This document shows positions 26,519-35,556 of a stretch of 64,000 nucleotides of DNA, in pieces (positions within the stretch are counted from its first letter, which is position 1; each line of letters starts with the position of its first letter). The translations under genes were made by a program, and so were the position numbers. This DNA is from Bacillus multifaciens (GTDB taxonomy: Bacteria > Bacillota > Bacilli > Bacillales > Bacillaceae_G). The notes beneath the pieces are model-generated. The model did no database searches and was not told the origin of the DNA. It saw only the letters and a program-made list of their open reading frames with translations. The stretch lies in assembly GCF_030756675.1 (NCBI RefSeq), contig NZ_JAVBXD010000003.1, positions 1 through 64,000 of the forward strand, read 5' to 3'.

Positions 26519-28366
26519 ATGTGTGGCATTACAGGGTGGGTTGATTATACAAAAGTGTTATTACAGGAAAAAGAAGCAATAACGAAGATGGCAGAAACGC
26601 TCGCAAAAAGAGGTCCGGATGACACGAACGTTTGGCTTCGGAATCATGTTGCTTTTGGCCATAAACGGTTAATAGTTGTCGACCCAGAAGGCGGTAGACA
26701 ACCGATGGTGCGGGAGAAAAGAGAAGAACGTTACGCCATTTGCTATAACGGCGAACTATATAATACAGAAGATATTCGGAAAGAATTATTGCAAAGAGGT
26801 TATACGTTTAAGGGGCATTCTGATACAGAAGTGTTGCTCGCTTCTTATGTGGAATGGAAAGAACAGTGCGTAAATCATTTAAATGGTATTTATGCATTTG
26901 CTGTATGGGATGAACAGGAAGAAAAAGTTTTTATTGCGCGTGATCGCTTGGGAGTAAAGCCGCTCTTTTATAAACATGATGCTGGGCGATTATTGTTTGG
27001 CTCAGAGTTAAAAGCGATTTTAGCTCATCCTAATGTGAAGGCAGAGATTACGACAGAGGGATTAGCAGAAGTATTTGGATTAGGTCCGTCTCGAACTCCT
27101 GGGCATGGTATATTTGCTGGAATTGATGAATTGCGTCCAGGTCATGCACTTACGTTTTCAAAAGATGGTTTAAAAGTTTGGCGCTACTGGAATGTTGTGA
27201 GTGAAGAGCACACACATAATTTTGAAGAAACGGTCGAGCGAGTTCGGTTTCTATTGCAAGATGCCATTACAAGGCAGTTAGTATCGGATGTTCCGCTCTG
27301 TACATTTTTATCGGGCGGCGTCGATTCTAGCGCGATTACCGCATTTGCGGCGATGGCGTATGAGCGAGAAGGGAAAGGGAAGCTTCATACGTATTCGATT
27401 GATTATGAAGATAACGAAAAATATTTCAAATCAAATGCATTTCAGCCAAATTCAGATGCTCCGTTTATTACGCTAATGACAAATACATTTGATACGATCC
27501 ATCATCGCTGTGTAATTTCTAACGAAAGTTTAGCAAAACATTTAACGGAAGCTGTCATTGTTCGTGACTTGCCGGGGATGGCAGATATCGATTCCTCATT
27601 ACTATGGTTTTGCCGAGAAATTAAACAAGATTTTGTCGTAAGTTTATCAGGTGAATGCGCTGATGAAATTTTTGGTGGTTATCCGTGGTTTTACCGCGAG
27701 GATGATTTGCAATCCAGTGCGTTTCCGTGGATGCGATCAACAGAAGCTCGTGAACAATTGTTAAAAAAAGAATGGCGTAAAAAACTAAATTTACAAGAGT
27801 ATGTTCAATATCGTTATGAAGAATCAGTGCGTGAAACTCCGGCGTTGGAAGGGGAAAGCGTACTTGATGCAAAAAGAAGACAACTATTTTATTTAAATAT
27901 GATTTGGTTTATGACAACGCTGCTTGACCGAAAAGATCGGATGAGTATGGGGGCTAGTTTAGAAGTGCGTGTGCCATTTGCTGATCATCGACTTGTCGAA
28001 TATGCGTGGAATATTCCTTGGGAAATGAAAATGTATAAAAACCGCGAAAAAGGTCTATTGCGCAAGGCGTTAGAAGGTGTCTTGCCAAATGATGTGTTGT
28101 ATAGAAAGAAAAGTCCGTACCCGAAAACGCATAATCCGTACTACACGAAAGCTGTCACTTCATGGCTGCAAGAGCTATTAACGGATAAACAGTCGATTCT
28201 CCATGAATTATTTGATAACGACCAGTTGCATGGATTAATTGAATCAGGTGGAAGTGCATTTCAAACGCCGTGGTTTGGGCAGCTTATGACAGGGCCGCAG
28301 CTGTTGGCGCATTTAGGGCAAATTCATGTTTGGTTTAAAGAGTATGGGGTTGATATTAAAGAATAA
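26519..28366 (+). CDS. asnO: Asparagine synthase (glutamine-hydrolysing), AsnO-like
   Basis: A 615-residue class-II glutamine-dependent asparagine synthetase. Cys2 of MCGITGW is the glutaminase nucleophile exposed after Met removal. KRGPDDTNVW near residue 30 and YNGELYN near 77 complete the amidotransferase domain. The ATP-pyrophosphatase loop LSGGVDSSA is near 264-272. ATG 26519 has AAAGGGTG six bases upstream; a GTG three codons earlier lies in that site. By synteny it corresponds to B. subtilis asnO, which is expressed during sporulation; sporulation control here is not shown by sequence. Confidence 0.92.
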   Translation: MCGITGWVDYTKVLLQEKEAITKMAETLAKRGPDDTNVWLRNHVAFGHKRLIVVDPEGGRQPMVREKREERYAICYNGELYNTEDIRKELLQRGYTFKGHSDTEVLLASYVEWKEQCVNHLNGIYAFAVWDEQEEKVFIARDRLGVKPLFYKHDAGRLLFGSELKAILAHPNVKAEITTEGLAEVFGLGPSRTPGHGIFAGIDELRPGHALTFSKDGLKVWRYWNVVSEEHTHNFEETVERVRFLLQDAITRQLVSDVPLCTFLSGGVDSSAITAFAAMAYEREGKGKLHTYSIDYEDNEKYFKSNAFQPNSDAPFITLMTNTFDTIHHRCVISNESLAKHLTEAVIVRDLPGMADIDSSLLWFCREIKQDFVVSLSGECADEIFGGYPWFYREDDLQSSAFPWMRSTEAREQLLKKEWRKKLNLQEYVQYRYEESVRETPALEGESVLDAKRRQLFYLNMIWFMTTLLDRKDRMSMGASLEVRVPFADHRLVEYAWNIPWEMKMYKNREKGLLRKALEGVLPNDVLYRKKSPYPKTHNPYYTKAVTSWLQELLTDKQSILHELFDNDQLHGLIESGGSAFQTPWFGQLMTGPQLLAHLGQIHVWFKEYGVDIKE

Positions 28367-28370
28367 AGGG

Positions 28371-28412
28371 AACCTTCCATCGGTGTGATTGTATTGAACA
28401 CTGATGGAAGGT
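28371..28412 (+). terminator. Terminator of asnO
   Basis: AACCTTCCATCGGTGT pairs with ACACTGATGGAAGGTT just after the stop codon. Confidence 0.85.
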
Positions 28413-28589
28413 TTATGTATAGTTCGTTTTTAAATAAAGATTGATAGCGGATAGGGAATATGTGGTAAAATATTCATAGGATAGGCATCGCTATAGCTGA
28501 AAAAGTATAAGGTTTTTTATAAACATTTGTCTTGGACTGTTGCTTGTCAGATTTCTTTTCGAAATACATGAAAAGGAAGGTGCCGAAAT

Positions 28590-28841
28590 ATGAATAAAAA
28601 TCATGTATGGTTGGCTTTGCTTTTAAGTTTCTTAGTGATAAGGCCATTTAGGTGGCTTTTTCCCTTTTCTTCATTATTCTTCGATATTCTCTATGATTTA
28701 ACGAAGTTCATTTTGTATTTCTTAGTAATACTATTAATACTTCGCTTGTTGCAATATGTAAAAGATAAATTAAGTAATGAAAAGCAAATGGTTGAACTTC
28801 TAAAAGAAATTAAGAATGCAGTGGAACGTAAAGAAAAGTAA
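28590..28841 (+). CDS. Small membrane protein of unknown function
   Basis: An 83-residue protein with two hydrophobic segments (about 5-30 and 38-60) followed by a charged helix (VKDKLSNEKQMVELLKEI near residue 62). AAGGAAGGTGCCGAAAT precedes the ATG. Monocistronic, ending in a shared terminator. No family recognised; the length, ribosome binding site and clean terminator argue that it is real. Confidence 0.65.
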   Translation: MNKNHVWLALLLSFLVIRPFRWLFPFSSLFFDILYDLTKFILYFLVILLILRLLQYVKDKLSNEKQMVELLKEIKNAVERKEK

Positions 28842-28859
28842 GTTTTCGATATGAAAATG

Positions 28860-28892
28860 AAAAAGCTCAGAGTTTTTTGCTCTGAGCTTTTT
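28860..28892. terminator. Bidirectional terminator
   Basis: AAAAAGCTCAGAG and CTCTGAGCTTTTT form a perfect 13-bp stem between the small membrane protein gene and the convergent ammonium transporter gene. Confidence 0.95.
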
Positions 28893-28917
28893 GGCTTAAT
28901 TTTTGTTCAAACATAAC

Positions 28918-29799
28918 CTACCTCGGTGAATTGTAACCCCCTTGGTGGTCTAACTTCCCATCAAACATATCTCCAAGTGATTCAATTTGCTCATATGCCC
29001 GTTCGCCGTGAAGGGAAAGGTCGAGGCCCATTTTCTCTTCATGTTCATGCGCACGAACTGGGAGGAATAAACTGATCCCTTTAATAATTGCATATGTCAT
29101 AGTAGCTGTAAATGCATAGGTCGCTCCAATGGCAAGGAGTTGTTTCCAAAGAAGTGCAGCGTTTCCGTAAAATAGTCCGTCTGCACCTGCGCTGTTAACG
29201 GATGTTGTAGCGAAAAGTCCTGTTGCAATACCGCCCCAAGTTCCGCCGATGCCGTGACAACCGAAGGCATCGAGTGCGTCGTCGTAACCGAGTTTATGTT
29301 TTAAGAAATAGACTGCTAAAAAGCAAAGTGCACCACCGATTGCCCCGATAATCAGAGCGGAGAGTGGTGTTACGAATCCGCAAGATGGTGTAATTGCGAC
29401 GAGACCAGAAACAGCTCCGCAAGCGGCACCTAGTACAGTTGGTTTTTTCTGAAAAAACCATTCTGTCAGCATCCATGTAAGTGCGGAAGCTGCAGCAGCA
29501 GTATTTGTATTAATAAAAGCGGTGAGTGCGACGTCATTTAATGTTAATGTACTACCGACGTTAAAACCGAACCAATCAAAATTACCGATAAGCCCATTCC
29601 AATCAGGACCGAATGCTAAAGAATAACCGATGAAAATCCATTGAATAGACACGATTGCCATCGCACTATAACTGTGCATTGTTGTACTAAGTACATTTTT
29701 ACTGCGAACCATTCCCCCGTAAAATAAAGCAAGCCCAGGTGTCATAATCATCACCATGACAGTAGATAAAAAAAGAAATACTGTATCCCCCATATGCAT
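28918..29799 (-). CDS. Ammonium transporter (Amt) with internal in-frame deletion
   Basis: An Amt-family protein of only 293 residues, against about 400 or more for the family. Residues 1-63 match the N-terminus (LALFYGGMVRSKNVL near 23-37), and from FGFNVGSTLTLNDV (about 78 on) the C-terminal half is normal, including FGCHGIGGTWGG with the second twin-His near residue 180. The joined text IGNFDWFGFNVG (near 29570-29590) skips the block that normally holds the F-gate, the ISGAFAERM-type region and the first pore histidine (VVHI..G). The frame is open. AGGAGGGGAAACG precedes ATG 29799. It is probably non-functional as a channel unless the family assignment of the gap is wrong. Confidence 0.85.
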   Translation of the reverse strand: MHMGDTVFLFLSTVMVMIMTPGLALFYGGMVRSKNVLSTTMHSYSAMAIVSIQWIFIGYSLAFGPDWNGLIGNFDWFGFNVGSTLTLNDVALTAFINTNTAAAASALTWMLTEWFFQKKPTVLGAACGAVSGLVAITPSCGFVTPLSALIIGAIGGALCFLAVYFLKHKLGYDDALDAFGCHGIGGTWGGIATGLFATTSVNSAGADGLFYGNAALLWKQLLAIGATYAFTATMTYAIIKGISLFLPVRAHEHEEKMGLDLSLHGERAYEQIESLGDMFDGKLDHQGGYNSPR

Positions 29800-30019
29800 C
29801 GTTTCCCCTCCTATTATGTTATATAAACTAACATCAAATAATATATTTAGTATCATATTCAAAAAAATATAATAAATTAACAGATTTTTATGAAAATTTA
29901 TTTTTTTGTGTAAGAAAATATAACATGACGTACTTCTTTGTGATTGAAATGCGTTAGTATACGAGAGGGGTTTAAATTGTTATACTTTTCTTATAATTAG
30001 AAAAGTTGGGGGAAGCGAT

Positions 30020-31363
30020 GTGAAGAGGGAGTTATGGCGATATTTTCTATGTTTCATATGTTTATTGTTTGTATTTCAAATGCCTATTCATGTGTCGGCT
30101 GAGGAAACAAGGTCGTGGGAAGATGAGATTGTGTATTCTATTATGATCGATCGTTTTAATAATGGTGATTCAAGAAATGATAAAGGGATTGATACGAATC
30201 GTTTAGAAGCATATCAAGGAGGAGATATTCAGGGGATTATAAAACGACTTGATTATATAAAAGAGATGGGCTTTACTGCTGTATTGTTGTCACCACCCAC
30301 TGCAAGTAGTAGTTATGATGGGTATTCTCCAACTGATATAACGAAAATGAATGAACATTTTGGCCAGGTGAAGGACATGCAGCAACTTGTCCAAGAAGCG
30401 CATGAGCGAGATATGAAAGTAATGCTTGAATTTGTAGTGAATAATGAAAATCAAACGGATGCGATTGAATATGCGAAACAATGGATTAAGCAGACGGATA
30501 TAGATGGTTATCATTTGATACATAATGAGAATGTTCCGAAGTCAGTTTTGAATGAAGTGGTTGCATCTGCGCAAAGTGTGAAACAACATTTTTTTGTAAT
30601 AACGGATACGCAAATGGAAGGAGCAAAAGGAGTATGGAATCAAGCTTATCAAGAGCGCATGACAGACGTGTTTGCAAAGCCGAATATTTCTGTAAAGTCA
30701 TTGTATGATGTGACGAAAAGCGGCGGCGATCGTTTGGAAGGGACGTTTGTAGATAATAGTCAAACGGAGCGTTTTGTTAGAAAAGCAAAAGAAAATAAAT
30801 ATTATCCACCGGCCCGTTTGAAATTAGCGCTTGTTTATTTATACACATCACCGGGCATTCCCTTTGTATACTATGGTACTGAAATTGCATTAGATGGAGG
30901 GAATGTACCTGATAATCGCCGTTTAATGGATTTTAAATCAGATGAGAAATTTTTGCAGTATATAGGGAAATTAGGAGAACTTCGCAAAACATTACCATCA
31001 CTTCGTTACGGAACATTTGAATTATTATATGATAAAGATGGTATGAGCCTAATAAAGCGTAGGTATAAAGGTGAAACAACACTTATCGCCATAAATAACA
31101 CAACGGAAACACAAAAGGTGGAACTTGCCGCAAATGAATTTGGGAAAGATCATGAGCTGCGTGGATTGTTAGAAGATGATAGGGTGCGAGAAGAAGATGG
31201 GAAATATTACATTGTGCAAAAAAGAGAAACTGCGAATGTATATGCGCTTGCGGAAAAAACAGGGTGGAACTGGTCGTTTATTGCTGCTTTAGTAGGTGTG
31301 AATGTGTTATTTATCATCTTCCTTGTATTGATAAAGAAACGAAAAGGAACGGAATCATCTTGA
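30020..31363 (+). CDS. Membrane-anchored GH13 (alpha-amylase-like) protein lacking catalytic residues
   Basis: A 447-residue exported protein with a signal peptide (1-27, ending VSA), a GH13-like barrel (about 33-345) starting VYSIMIDRFNNGD, a C-terminal beta domain, and a membrane segment near 420-440 ending in KKRK. The fold signature is clear, but all four GH13 conserved regions are altered. Region I reads LEFVVNNEN instead of D..VNH. Region II reads DGYHLIHNE, with Ile/His where R.D is needed. Region III reads VITDTQ in place of the GE acid. Region IV reads FVDNSQ in place of NHD. It is thus probably a binding or sensor protein rather than an amylase. GTG start with GGGGG upstream. Confidence 0.8.
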   Translation: MKRELWRYFLCFICLLFVFQMPIHVSAEETRSWEDEIVYSIMIDRFNNGDSRNDKGIDTNRLEAYQGGDIQGIIKRLDYIKEMGFTAVLLSPPTASSSYDGYSPTDITKMNEHFGQVKDMQQLVQEAHERDMKVMLEFVVNNENQTDAIEYAKQWIKQTDIDGYHLIHNENVPKSVLNEVVASAQSVKQHFFVITDTQMEGAKGVWNQAYQERMTDVFAKPNISVKSLYDVTKSGGDRLEGTFVDNSQTERFVRKAKENKYYPPARLKLALVYLYTSPGIPFVYYGTEIALDGGNVPDNRRLMDFKSDEKFLQYIGKLGELRKTLPSLRYGTFELLYDKDGMSLIKRRYKGETTLIAINNTTETQKVELAANEFGKDHELRGLLEDDRVREEDGKYYIVQKRETANVYALAEKTGWNWSFIAALVGVNVLFIIFLVLIKKRKGTESS

Positions 31364-31371
31364 AAAATAAA

Positions 31372-31410
31372 AGAAGCTGACCAAAAAAGTGGATTTTGGT
31401 CAGCTCTTTT
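31372..31410. terminator. Convergent terminator
   Basis: GAAGCTGACCAAAA pairs with TTTTGGTCAGCTC and is followed by TTTTT. It lies between the GH13-like gene and yajQ. Confidence 0.9.
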
Positions 31411-31419
31411 TATGTATGA

Positions 31420-31911
31420 CTATCGGTAGTTGATAAATTGTACGTCGATTGATAAATCAGCTCCGCGTACAGCTGCGATAACTGCTTGTAGGTCATCACG
31501 GTTTTTTCCTGTTACACGAACTTGGTCATCTTGTACTTGTGTTTTTACTTTTAATTTTAATTCTTTAATAATGTTATTAATTTTTTTCGCATTTTCTTTA
31601 TCAATGCCTTGTTGTAATTTTGCGCGTTGACGTACTGTACCGCCAGAAGCGTTTTCGACTTTTCCATAATCTAAGTTTTTGATCGGAACTTCACGCTTAA
31701 TTAATTTTGAAATCAAAACGTCTTTTACTTGATCTAATTTGTACTCGTCGTCAGAAGTTAATACGATGTCCTCTTTTTCTAATTTAATGTCGCTTTTACT
31801 TCCTTTAAAGTCATAGCGATTTTGAATTTCTTTTAAAGCGATATTAATCGCGTTTGTTACTTCTGGAAACTCTACTTTTGAAACGATATCAAAAGAACTA
31901 TCCTTTGCCAT
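31420..31911 (-). CDS. YajQ family nucleotide-binding protein
   Basis: A 163-residue YajQ/DUF520 protein starting [18 protein letters not shown], with NRYDFKGSK near residues 31-39 and a ferredoxin-like two-domain layout ending [16 protein letters not shown]. Some family members bind cyclic-di-GMP; the function in Bacillus is unknown. GGAGGTG lies six bases before ATG 31911. Monocistronic, divergent from cvfB. Confidence 0.92.
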   Translation of the reverse strand: MAKDSSFDIVSKVEFPEVTNAINIALKEIQNRYDFKGSKSDIKLEKEDIVLTSDDEYKLDQVKDVLISKLIKREVPIKNLDYGKVENASGGTVRQRAKLQQGIDKENAKKINNIIKELKLKVKTQVQDDQVRVTGKNRDDLQAVIAAVRGADLSIDVQFINYR

Positions 31912-32112
31912 AATAAGCACCTCCAAATTAAATTCCACCTCTATTATAGTGAATTTTGGTCAGTTGGACAAATAAAGGAAAAACCGTGTATAATGAAACT
32001 TTGTTTGGAATGATAAAAAAATGATATAAAGCTGTTCTCGATGCGGGTGTTTTTATATGAAAATACGACCCGTTAGAATAAGATAAATTATATAGAGAAG
32101 GGAATTAAAAAT

Positions 32113-32967
32113 ATGAGGCTACAACCAGGAGCGATTGAAGAAGTAACGGTTTTACGCGAAACAGAAATTGGATATATGGTCGGTTACGAAGAAGATGAAG
32201 TGTTTTTACATAAAAATGAAGTTGCTGGAGAAATTGAAGAAGGCGACACAATTGAAGTGTTTTTATATCACGATCATCAAGAGCGCTTAGCGGCAACAAT
32301 GAAGACACCGCTTATTACAACAGAGGACTGGAACTGGGTAAAGGTTGTGGAAGTGAAGCCTGGTTTAGGGGTGTTTGTTGATATCGGTGTTTCGAAAGAT
32401 ATATTAATTCCAGCTGATGAGTTTCCGATTTATACACCAGTATGGCCGCAAGAAGAGGATGAATTGTATTGTACATTAAAACTAACAAATCGCGGCCGTT
32501 TAATTGCTCTTCCAGCAAGAGATGCAGATATGCAAGAGATTGTAGTGGAAGCGACGCCATCTATGTACAATAAAAATGTAAATGGTCGTGTGTACCGTTC
32601 GTTGCAAGTGGGATCATTTGTATTAACGGATGAACATTTTCGTGCCTTCTTGCACCATTCTGAGCGCAAAGAGCAAGTGCGTATTGGAGAGCGTGTAACA
32701 GGTCGTATTATTGATGTGAAAGAAGATGGAACAATTAATATTTCTCTTCTTCCTCGTAAAGAAGAAGGAATGGAAGATGATGCAGCGGTTATTTATGAGT
32801 ATATGGAAAGTCGCGGCGGTGCAATGCCATTTTGGGATAAGAGCCACCCAGAAGATATTGGGGAGCGTTTTCAGATGAGTAAAGCAGCCTTCAAACGTGC
32901 TCTTGGTAAATTGATGAAAGAAGAAAAAGTTTATCAAGAAGAAGGCTGGACATATTTTAAAAAGTAA
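32113..32967 (+). CDS. cvfB: S1-domain RNA-binding protein CvfB
   Basis: A 284-residue CvfB/YitL-type protein: tandem OB/S1-like domains (about 1-60, 66-135 and 148-220, the last with VTGRIIDVKEDGTINISLLP) and a C-terminal winged helix (about 225-284). In Staphylococcus CvfB is an RNA-binding virulence regulator. Here a general post-transcriptional role is inferred. Weak AAGGGAATT upstream of the ATG. Followed by a good terminator shared with convergent prsA. Confidence 0.88.
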   Translation: MRLQPGAIEEVTVLRETEIGYMVGYEEDEVFLHKNEVAGEIEEGDTIEVFLYHDHQERLAATMKTPLITTEDWNWVKVVEVKPGLGVFVDIGVSKDILIPADEFPIYTPVWPQEEDELYCTLKLTNRGRLIALPARDADMQEIVVEATPSMYNKNVNGRVYRSLQVGSFVLTDEHFRAFLHHSERKEQVRIGERVTGRIIDVKEDGTINISLLPRKEEGMEDDAAVIYEYMESRGGAMPFWDKSHPEDIGERFQMSKAAFKRALGKLMKEEKVYQEEGWTYFKK

Positions 32968-32975
32968 TAAAAAGT

Positions 32976-33009
32976 AGCCGAACAAATGTGTAATTTGTTC
33001 GGCTGTTTT
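32976..33009. terminator. Convergent terminator cvfB/prsA
   Basis: AGCCGAACAAAT and ATTTGTTCGGCT form a 12-bp stem followed by GTTTTTT. Confidence 0.9.
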
Positions 33010-33861
33010 TTATGATTGTTGGAGACGTGTAAAAGTATCCTTTAAGTCGTCGTCTTTTACTTTAATATTTTCTTTCTTTAATTCGTCCATTAATACTTTT
33101 TGGCGCCATGTATTATCTTGAATGCGCTCAGCTTCAAGTGTTTTGCGAATAGAATCTTTCACTTCGTCGTATGGCTTTAATTCTTTTTTGTCTGTTAATT
33201 TAATAATATGGTATCCTTTTGTTGATTTTACAGGTTCGCTTACTTCACCGACATTTAATTTATAGGCTGCATCTTCAAATTCAGGTACCATTTTTCCAGG
33301 GCCGAAGTAACCTAAATCTCCACCATTTTCTTTTGAAGCCGTATCCATGGAATATTTTTTTGCTAATTCTTCAAATGATGCACCGCTATTCAATTGTCTT
33401 TTTATATCGTTTGCTGTTTGTTCGTCGTTTACTAAAATTTGGCTAGCTTTAATTTCTGGTTTATATCGAGCTTTTATGTCTTTTTCCGTTATTGTTTGCT
33501 TAATTGCTTTATCGATAGCTAAGCTAGAACGAATTTGTTTTTTTAAATCGTCTTCGTTCTTCATGCGGTTCGTTTCAAGGAACATTTTAAAATTATCGCC
33601 TGCTTGTTCTTTCACTTTATTAAATTCTTTATTCACTTCATCATCAGACACTTTATATTTTTTAATCATAATATCTTGTGCCATCATTTCATAAAGCATA
33701 TCTTTTCCGAAGCGTTCTTTTAACGCCTTATCAAATTCGCCTTTTGTTATCGTACTAGTAGTAGAAGTTGCGATTGGATCCGAACCTTCTTTTGGATCAC
33801 AGGCAGCTAGCATTAATGTACCGAGCGTTGCTGCTGCAATAAATAATTGTCTTCGTTTCAT
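33010..33861 (-). CDS. prsA: Foldase lipoprotein PrsA
   Basis: A 283-residue lipoprotein with signal peptide and lipobox LAAC (Cys21). A parvulin PPIase domain occupies about 133-225 (IKASQILVNDE, then LGYFGPGKMVPEFEDAAYKL and TKGYHIIKL), between helical chaperone arms. It folds exported proteins at the membrane-wall interface. B. cereus group genomes carry several prsA paralogues, so this is one PrsA-type member. Monocistronic; the 43-codon gene upstream ends in its own hairpin. Confidence 0.93.
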   Translation of the reverse strand: MKRRQLFIAAATLGTLMLAACDPKEGSDPIATSTTSTITKGEFDKALKERFGKDMLYEMMAQDIMIKKYKVSDDEVNKEFNKVKEQAGDNFKMFLETNRMKNEDDLKKQIRSSLAIDKAIKQTITEKDIKARYKPEIKASQILVNDEQTANDIKRQLNSGASFEELAKKYSMDTASKENGGDLGYFGPGKMVPEFEDAAYKLNVGEVSEPVKSTKGYHIIKLTDKKELKPYDEVKDSIRKTLEAERIQDNTWRQKVLMDELKKENIKVKDDDLKDTFTRLQQS

Positions 33862-33952
33862 ATAAACACCTCATCCGAAATTTGTTATTACTATTGTAGA
33901 AAAAGGAAGTGAACATGATGTGAATTTGAGATGACTTTTGTAGAAAGAAAAA

Positions 33953-33977
33953 GTACATCAACAAAATGTTGATGTAC
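33953..33977 (-). terminator. Terminator of the 43-codon gene
   Basis: GTACATCAAC pairs perfectly with GTTGATGTAC. On the minus strand it is followed by TTTTTC. It separates the small gene from prsA. Confidence 0.8.
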
Positions 33978-34022
33978 GAAGAAGGTTTGTTCGTATGAAA
34001 TAGAGGATTCAAGTTTAGAAAT

Positions 34023-34154
34023 TTATAGATGGTCCGTCTTTTTGGAGTAAGCGCGTTTTCCTTGCGCTATATTTTTTTGTTGTTCTTCATTTTTTTGTGT
34101 GCGTTTTGCGTTATTATCACGCGCTTTTTTGTCATTGTCACTTGTATGAGGCAT
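34023..34154 (-). CDS. Small hydrophilic protein (DUF3941-like)
   Basis: A 43-residue, strongly basic and Asn/Gln-rich protein (starts MPHTSDNDKKARDNNAKRTQ, ends AYSKKTDHL). GGGAG lies nine bases before the ATG and a hairpin terminator follows. Composition and start match the small DUF3941 family of Bacillus, recalled from memory. Function unknown; a DNA- or spore-associated role is possible given its charge. Confidence 0.65.
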   Translation of the reverse strand: MPHTSDNDKKARDNNAKRTQKNEEQQKNIAQGKRAYSKKTDHL

Positions 34155-34259
34155 ATGATTCAACTCCCTTCATAACGGTTGTACGTTTATCATTTCCGTT
34201 TTCGTTAAGACTATGTATAATGTATACGATGGAATTTATATAAAGGTGGACTGGGAGAT

Positions 34260-35117
34260 ATGGACTTAAAACTGAATTATGCCGAACTTACTAAAAAATT
34301 AGTCGTTGTTATCGTTGCCGGTTTGTTAAATGCAATTGGAATGAACTTATTTTTAACGCCAGCGAAAGTGTACGCCAGTGGTTTTGCTGGATTGTCGCAA
34401 TTGCTTTCGCAAGTGTTAGGAGATTTTTTATCAATTCATATTTCTACGGGAGTACTTTTTAGTTTATTTAATATCCCGGTTGTTATTTTAGCTTGGAAAA
34501 AAGTAGGGAAATCATTCACGTTTTTTAGTTTTTTAAGTGTCGCGTTTATGACGCTATTTTTAGAAATCGTGCCAGTCAAAGCGGTATCGCATGATATTAT
34601 TTTAAACGCCATTTTTGGAGGGCTAATTTCTGCGGTAGGCGTAGGACTTGCTTTAAAGTGGGGAGCTTCAACGGGTGGTTTAGATATCATTGCGATGATT
34701 TTATCTAGAATGAAAGGTAAGCCGGTCGGAACATATTTCTTCTTATTTAATGCCGTTATTATTATCGCAGCCGGTTATTTATATGGTTGGGAAAAGGCGC
34801 TTTATACGTTAGTGACATTATATGTATCTTCACGCATTATTGATGCCATACATACACGTCATGTGAAAATTACGGCATTCATTGTAACGAAAAATGGAGC
34901 AGAGGTGCGAAAGGCAATTCATGAACGATTAGTTCGAGGAATTACCTCAGTTCCAGCAACAGGTGCGTTTACAAATGAAAATAAAGAGATGTTAATGATT
35001 GTTATTACTCGTTACGAGTTATATGAATTAGAAAGAATTATTAAAAAAGTAGATCCGGGTGCATTTACAAATGTTCTTGAAACAGTTGGGGTGTTTGGAT
35101 TGTTCCGTAAAGATTAA
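34260..35117 (+). CDS. yitT: YitT family membrane protein (DUF161/DUF2179)
   Basis: A 285-residue protein. Its N-terminal YitT membrane domain has about five segments between residues 12 and 195 and contains LTPAKVYASGFAGLSQLL near 32-49 and KWGASTGGLDIIA near 130-142. The C-terminal DUF2179 domain (about 215-280, RGITSVPATGAFTNENKEM) resembles small regulatory folds. Role unproven. GGAGATATGG at the start. It is the first of several genes with a B. subtilis yit-region counterpart. Confidence 0.88.
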   Translation: MDLKLNYAELTKKLVVVIVAGLLNAIGMNLFLTPAKVYASGFAGLSQLLSQVLGDFLSIHISTGVLFSLFNIPVVILAWKKVGKSFTFFSFLSVAFMTLFLEIVPVKAVSHDIILNAIFGGLISAVGVGLALKWGASTGGLDIIAMILSRMKGKPVGTYFFLFNAVIIIAAGYLYGWEKALYTLVTLYVSSRIIDAIHTRHVKITAFIVTKNGAEVRKAIHERLVRGITSVPATGAFTNENKEMLMIVITRYELYELERIIKKVDPGAFTNVLETVGVFGLFRKD

Positions 35118-35118
35118 T

Positions 35119-35148
35119 AAAAAGAGGACCGTATTTGGTCCTCTTTTT
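35119..35148. terminator. Convergent terminator
   Basis: AAAAAGAGGACC and GGTCCTCTTTTT flank a 6-nt loop between yitT and the convergent small operon. Confidence 0.95.
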
Positions 35149-35168
35149 ATTTGTTTCTCTAGTCACAG

Positions 35169-35366
35169 TTACTCAGTTGTTGAAATACTTTGAAGCTCTT
35201 CTTGCATTTCGCGCAATTGTACTTTTTCGGCAGTAGAAGAATTTGTATAAGCGGACAGCAATGCATTTTTTGCTTGATTAACAAGTGCTTGCTGTTTGCT
35301 GTCATTGGAACAAGATACAGCTTGTGAGACGGCATCTCGTGCTTGTTGGAATAGTAAGTTACCCAT
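35169..35366 (-). CDS. DUF3813-like small protein
   Basis: A 65-residue acidic helical protein (MGNLLFQQARDAVSQAVSCS..., ending SISTTE). GGAGGG lies five bases before the ATG, inside the end of the preceding 46-codon gene. The ATG shares its A with that gene's TAA, so translation is coupled. B. subtilis has a DUF3813 gene (yitR) near yitT. The family assignment is from resemblance and position. Confidence 0.7.
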   Translation of the reverse strand: MGNLLFQQARDAVSQAVSCSNDSKQQALVNQAKNALLSAYTNSSTAEKVQLREMQEELQSISTTE

Positions 35367-35506
35367 TAGAACCCTCCGAGAGAAGAGTTATTTCGTTCTT
35401 TTTCTGCTTCAGCTAATGTACCACGGTATGGGAATCTTGCGTCGTGTTGCATAACGGAATCTGCTCCTTGTTGCACGAAACGTTTTGATTTGTTCTTTTT
35501 ACCCAT
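35366..35506 (-). CDS. Small basic protein, probably spore-associated
   Basis: A 46-residue protein (MGKKNKSKRFVQQGADSVMQ..., ending NNSSLGGF). AAAGGGGG lies eight bases before ATG 35506. Its stop overlaps the DUF3813 start as TAATG. Upstream on the minus strand CATACTA (near 35560) fits a forespore sigma-G -10 (CATNMTA) but the -35 is poor. It resembles minor small acid-soluble spore proteins in size and charge; no family is firmly recognised. Confidence 0.6.
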   Translation of the reverse strand: MGKKNKSKRFVQQGADSVMQHDARFPYRGTLAEAEKERNNSSLGGF

Positions 35507-35556
35507 TCGTAATGCCCCCTTTTAGCAGAAAAGCATGGACACATTTGCTGTGTCTC

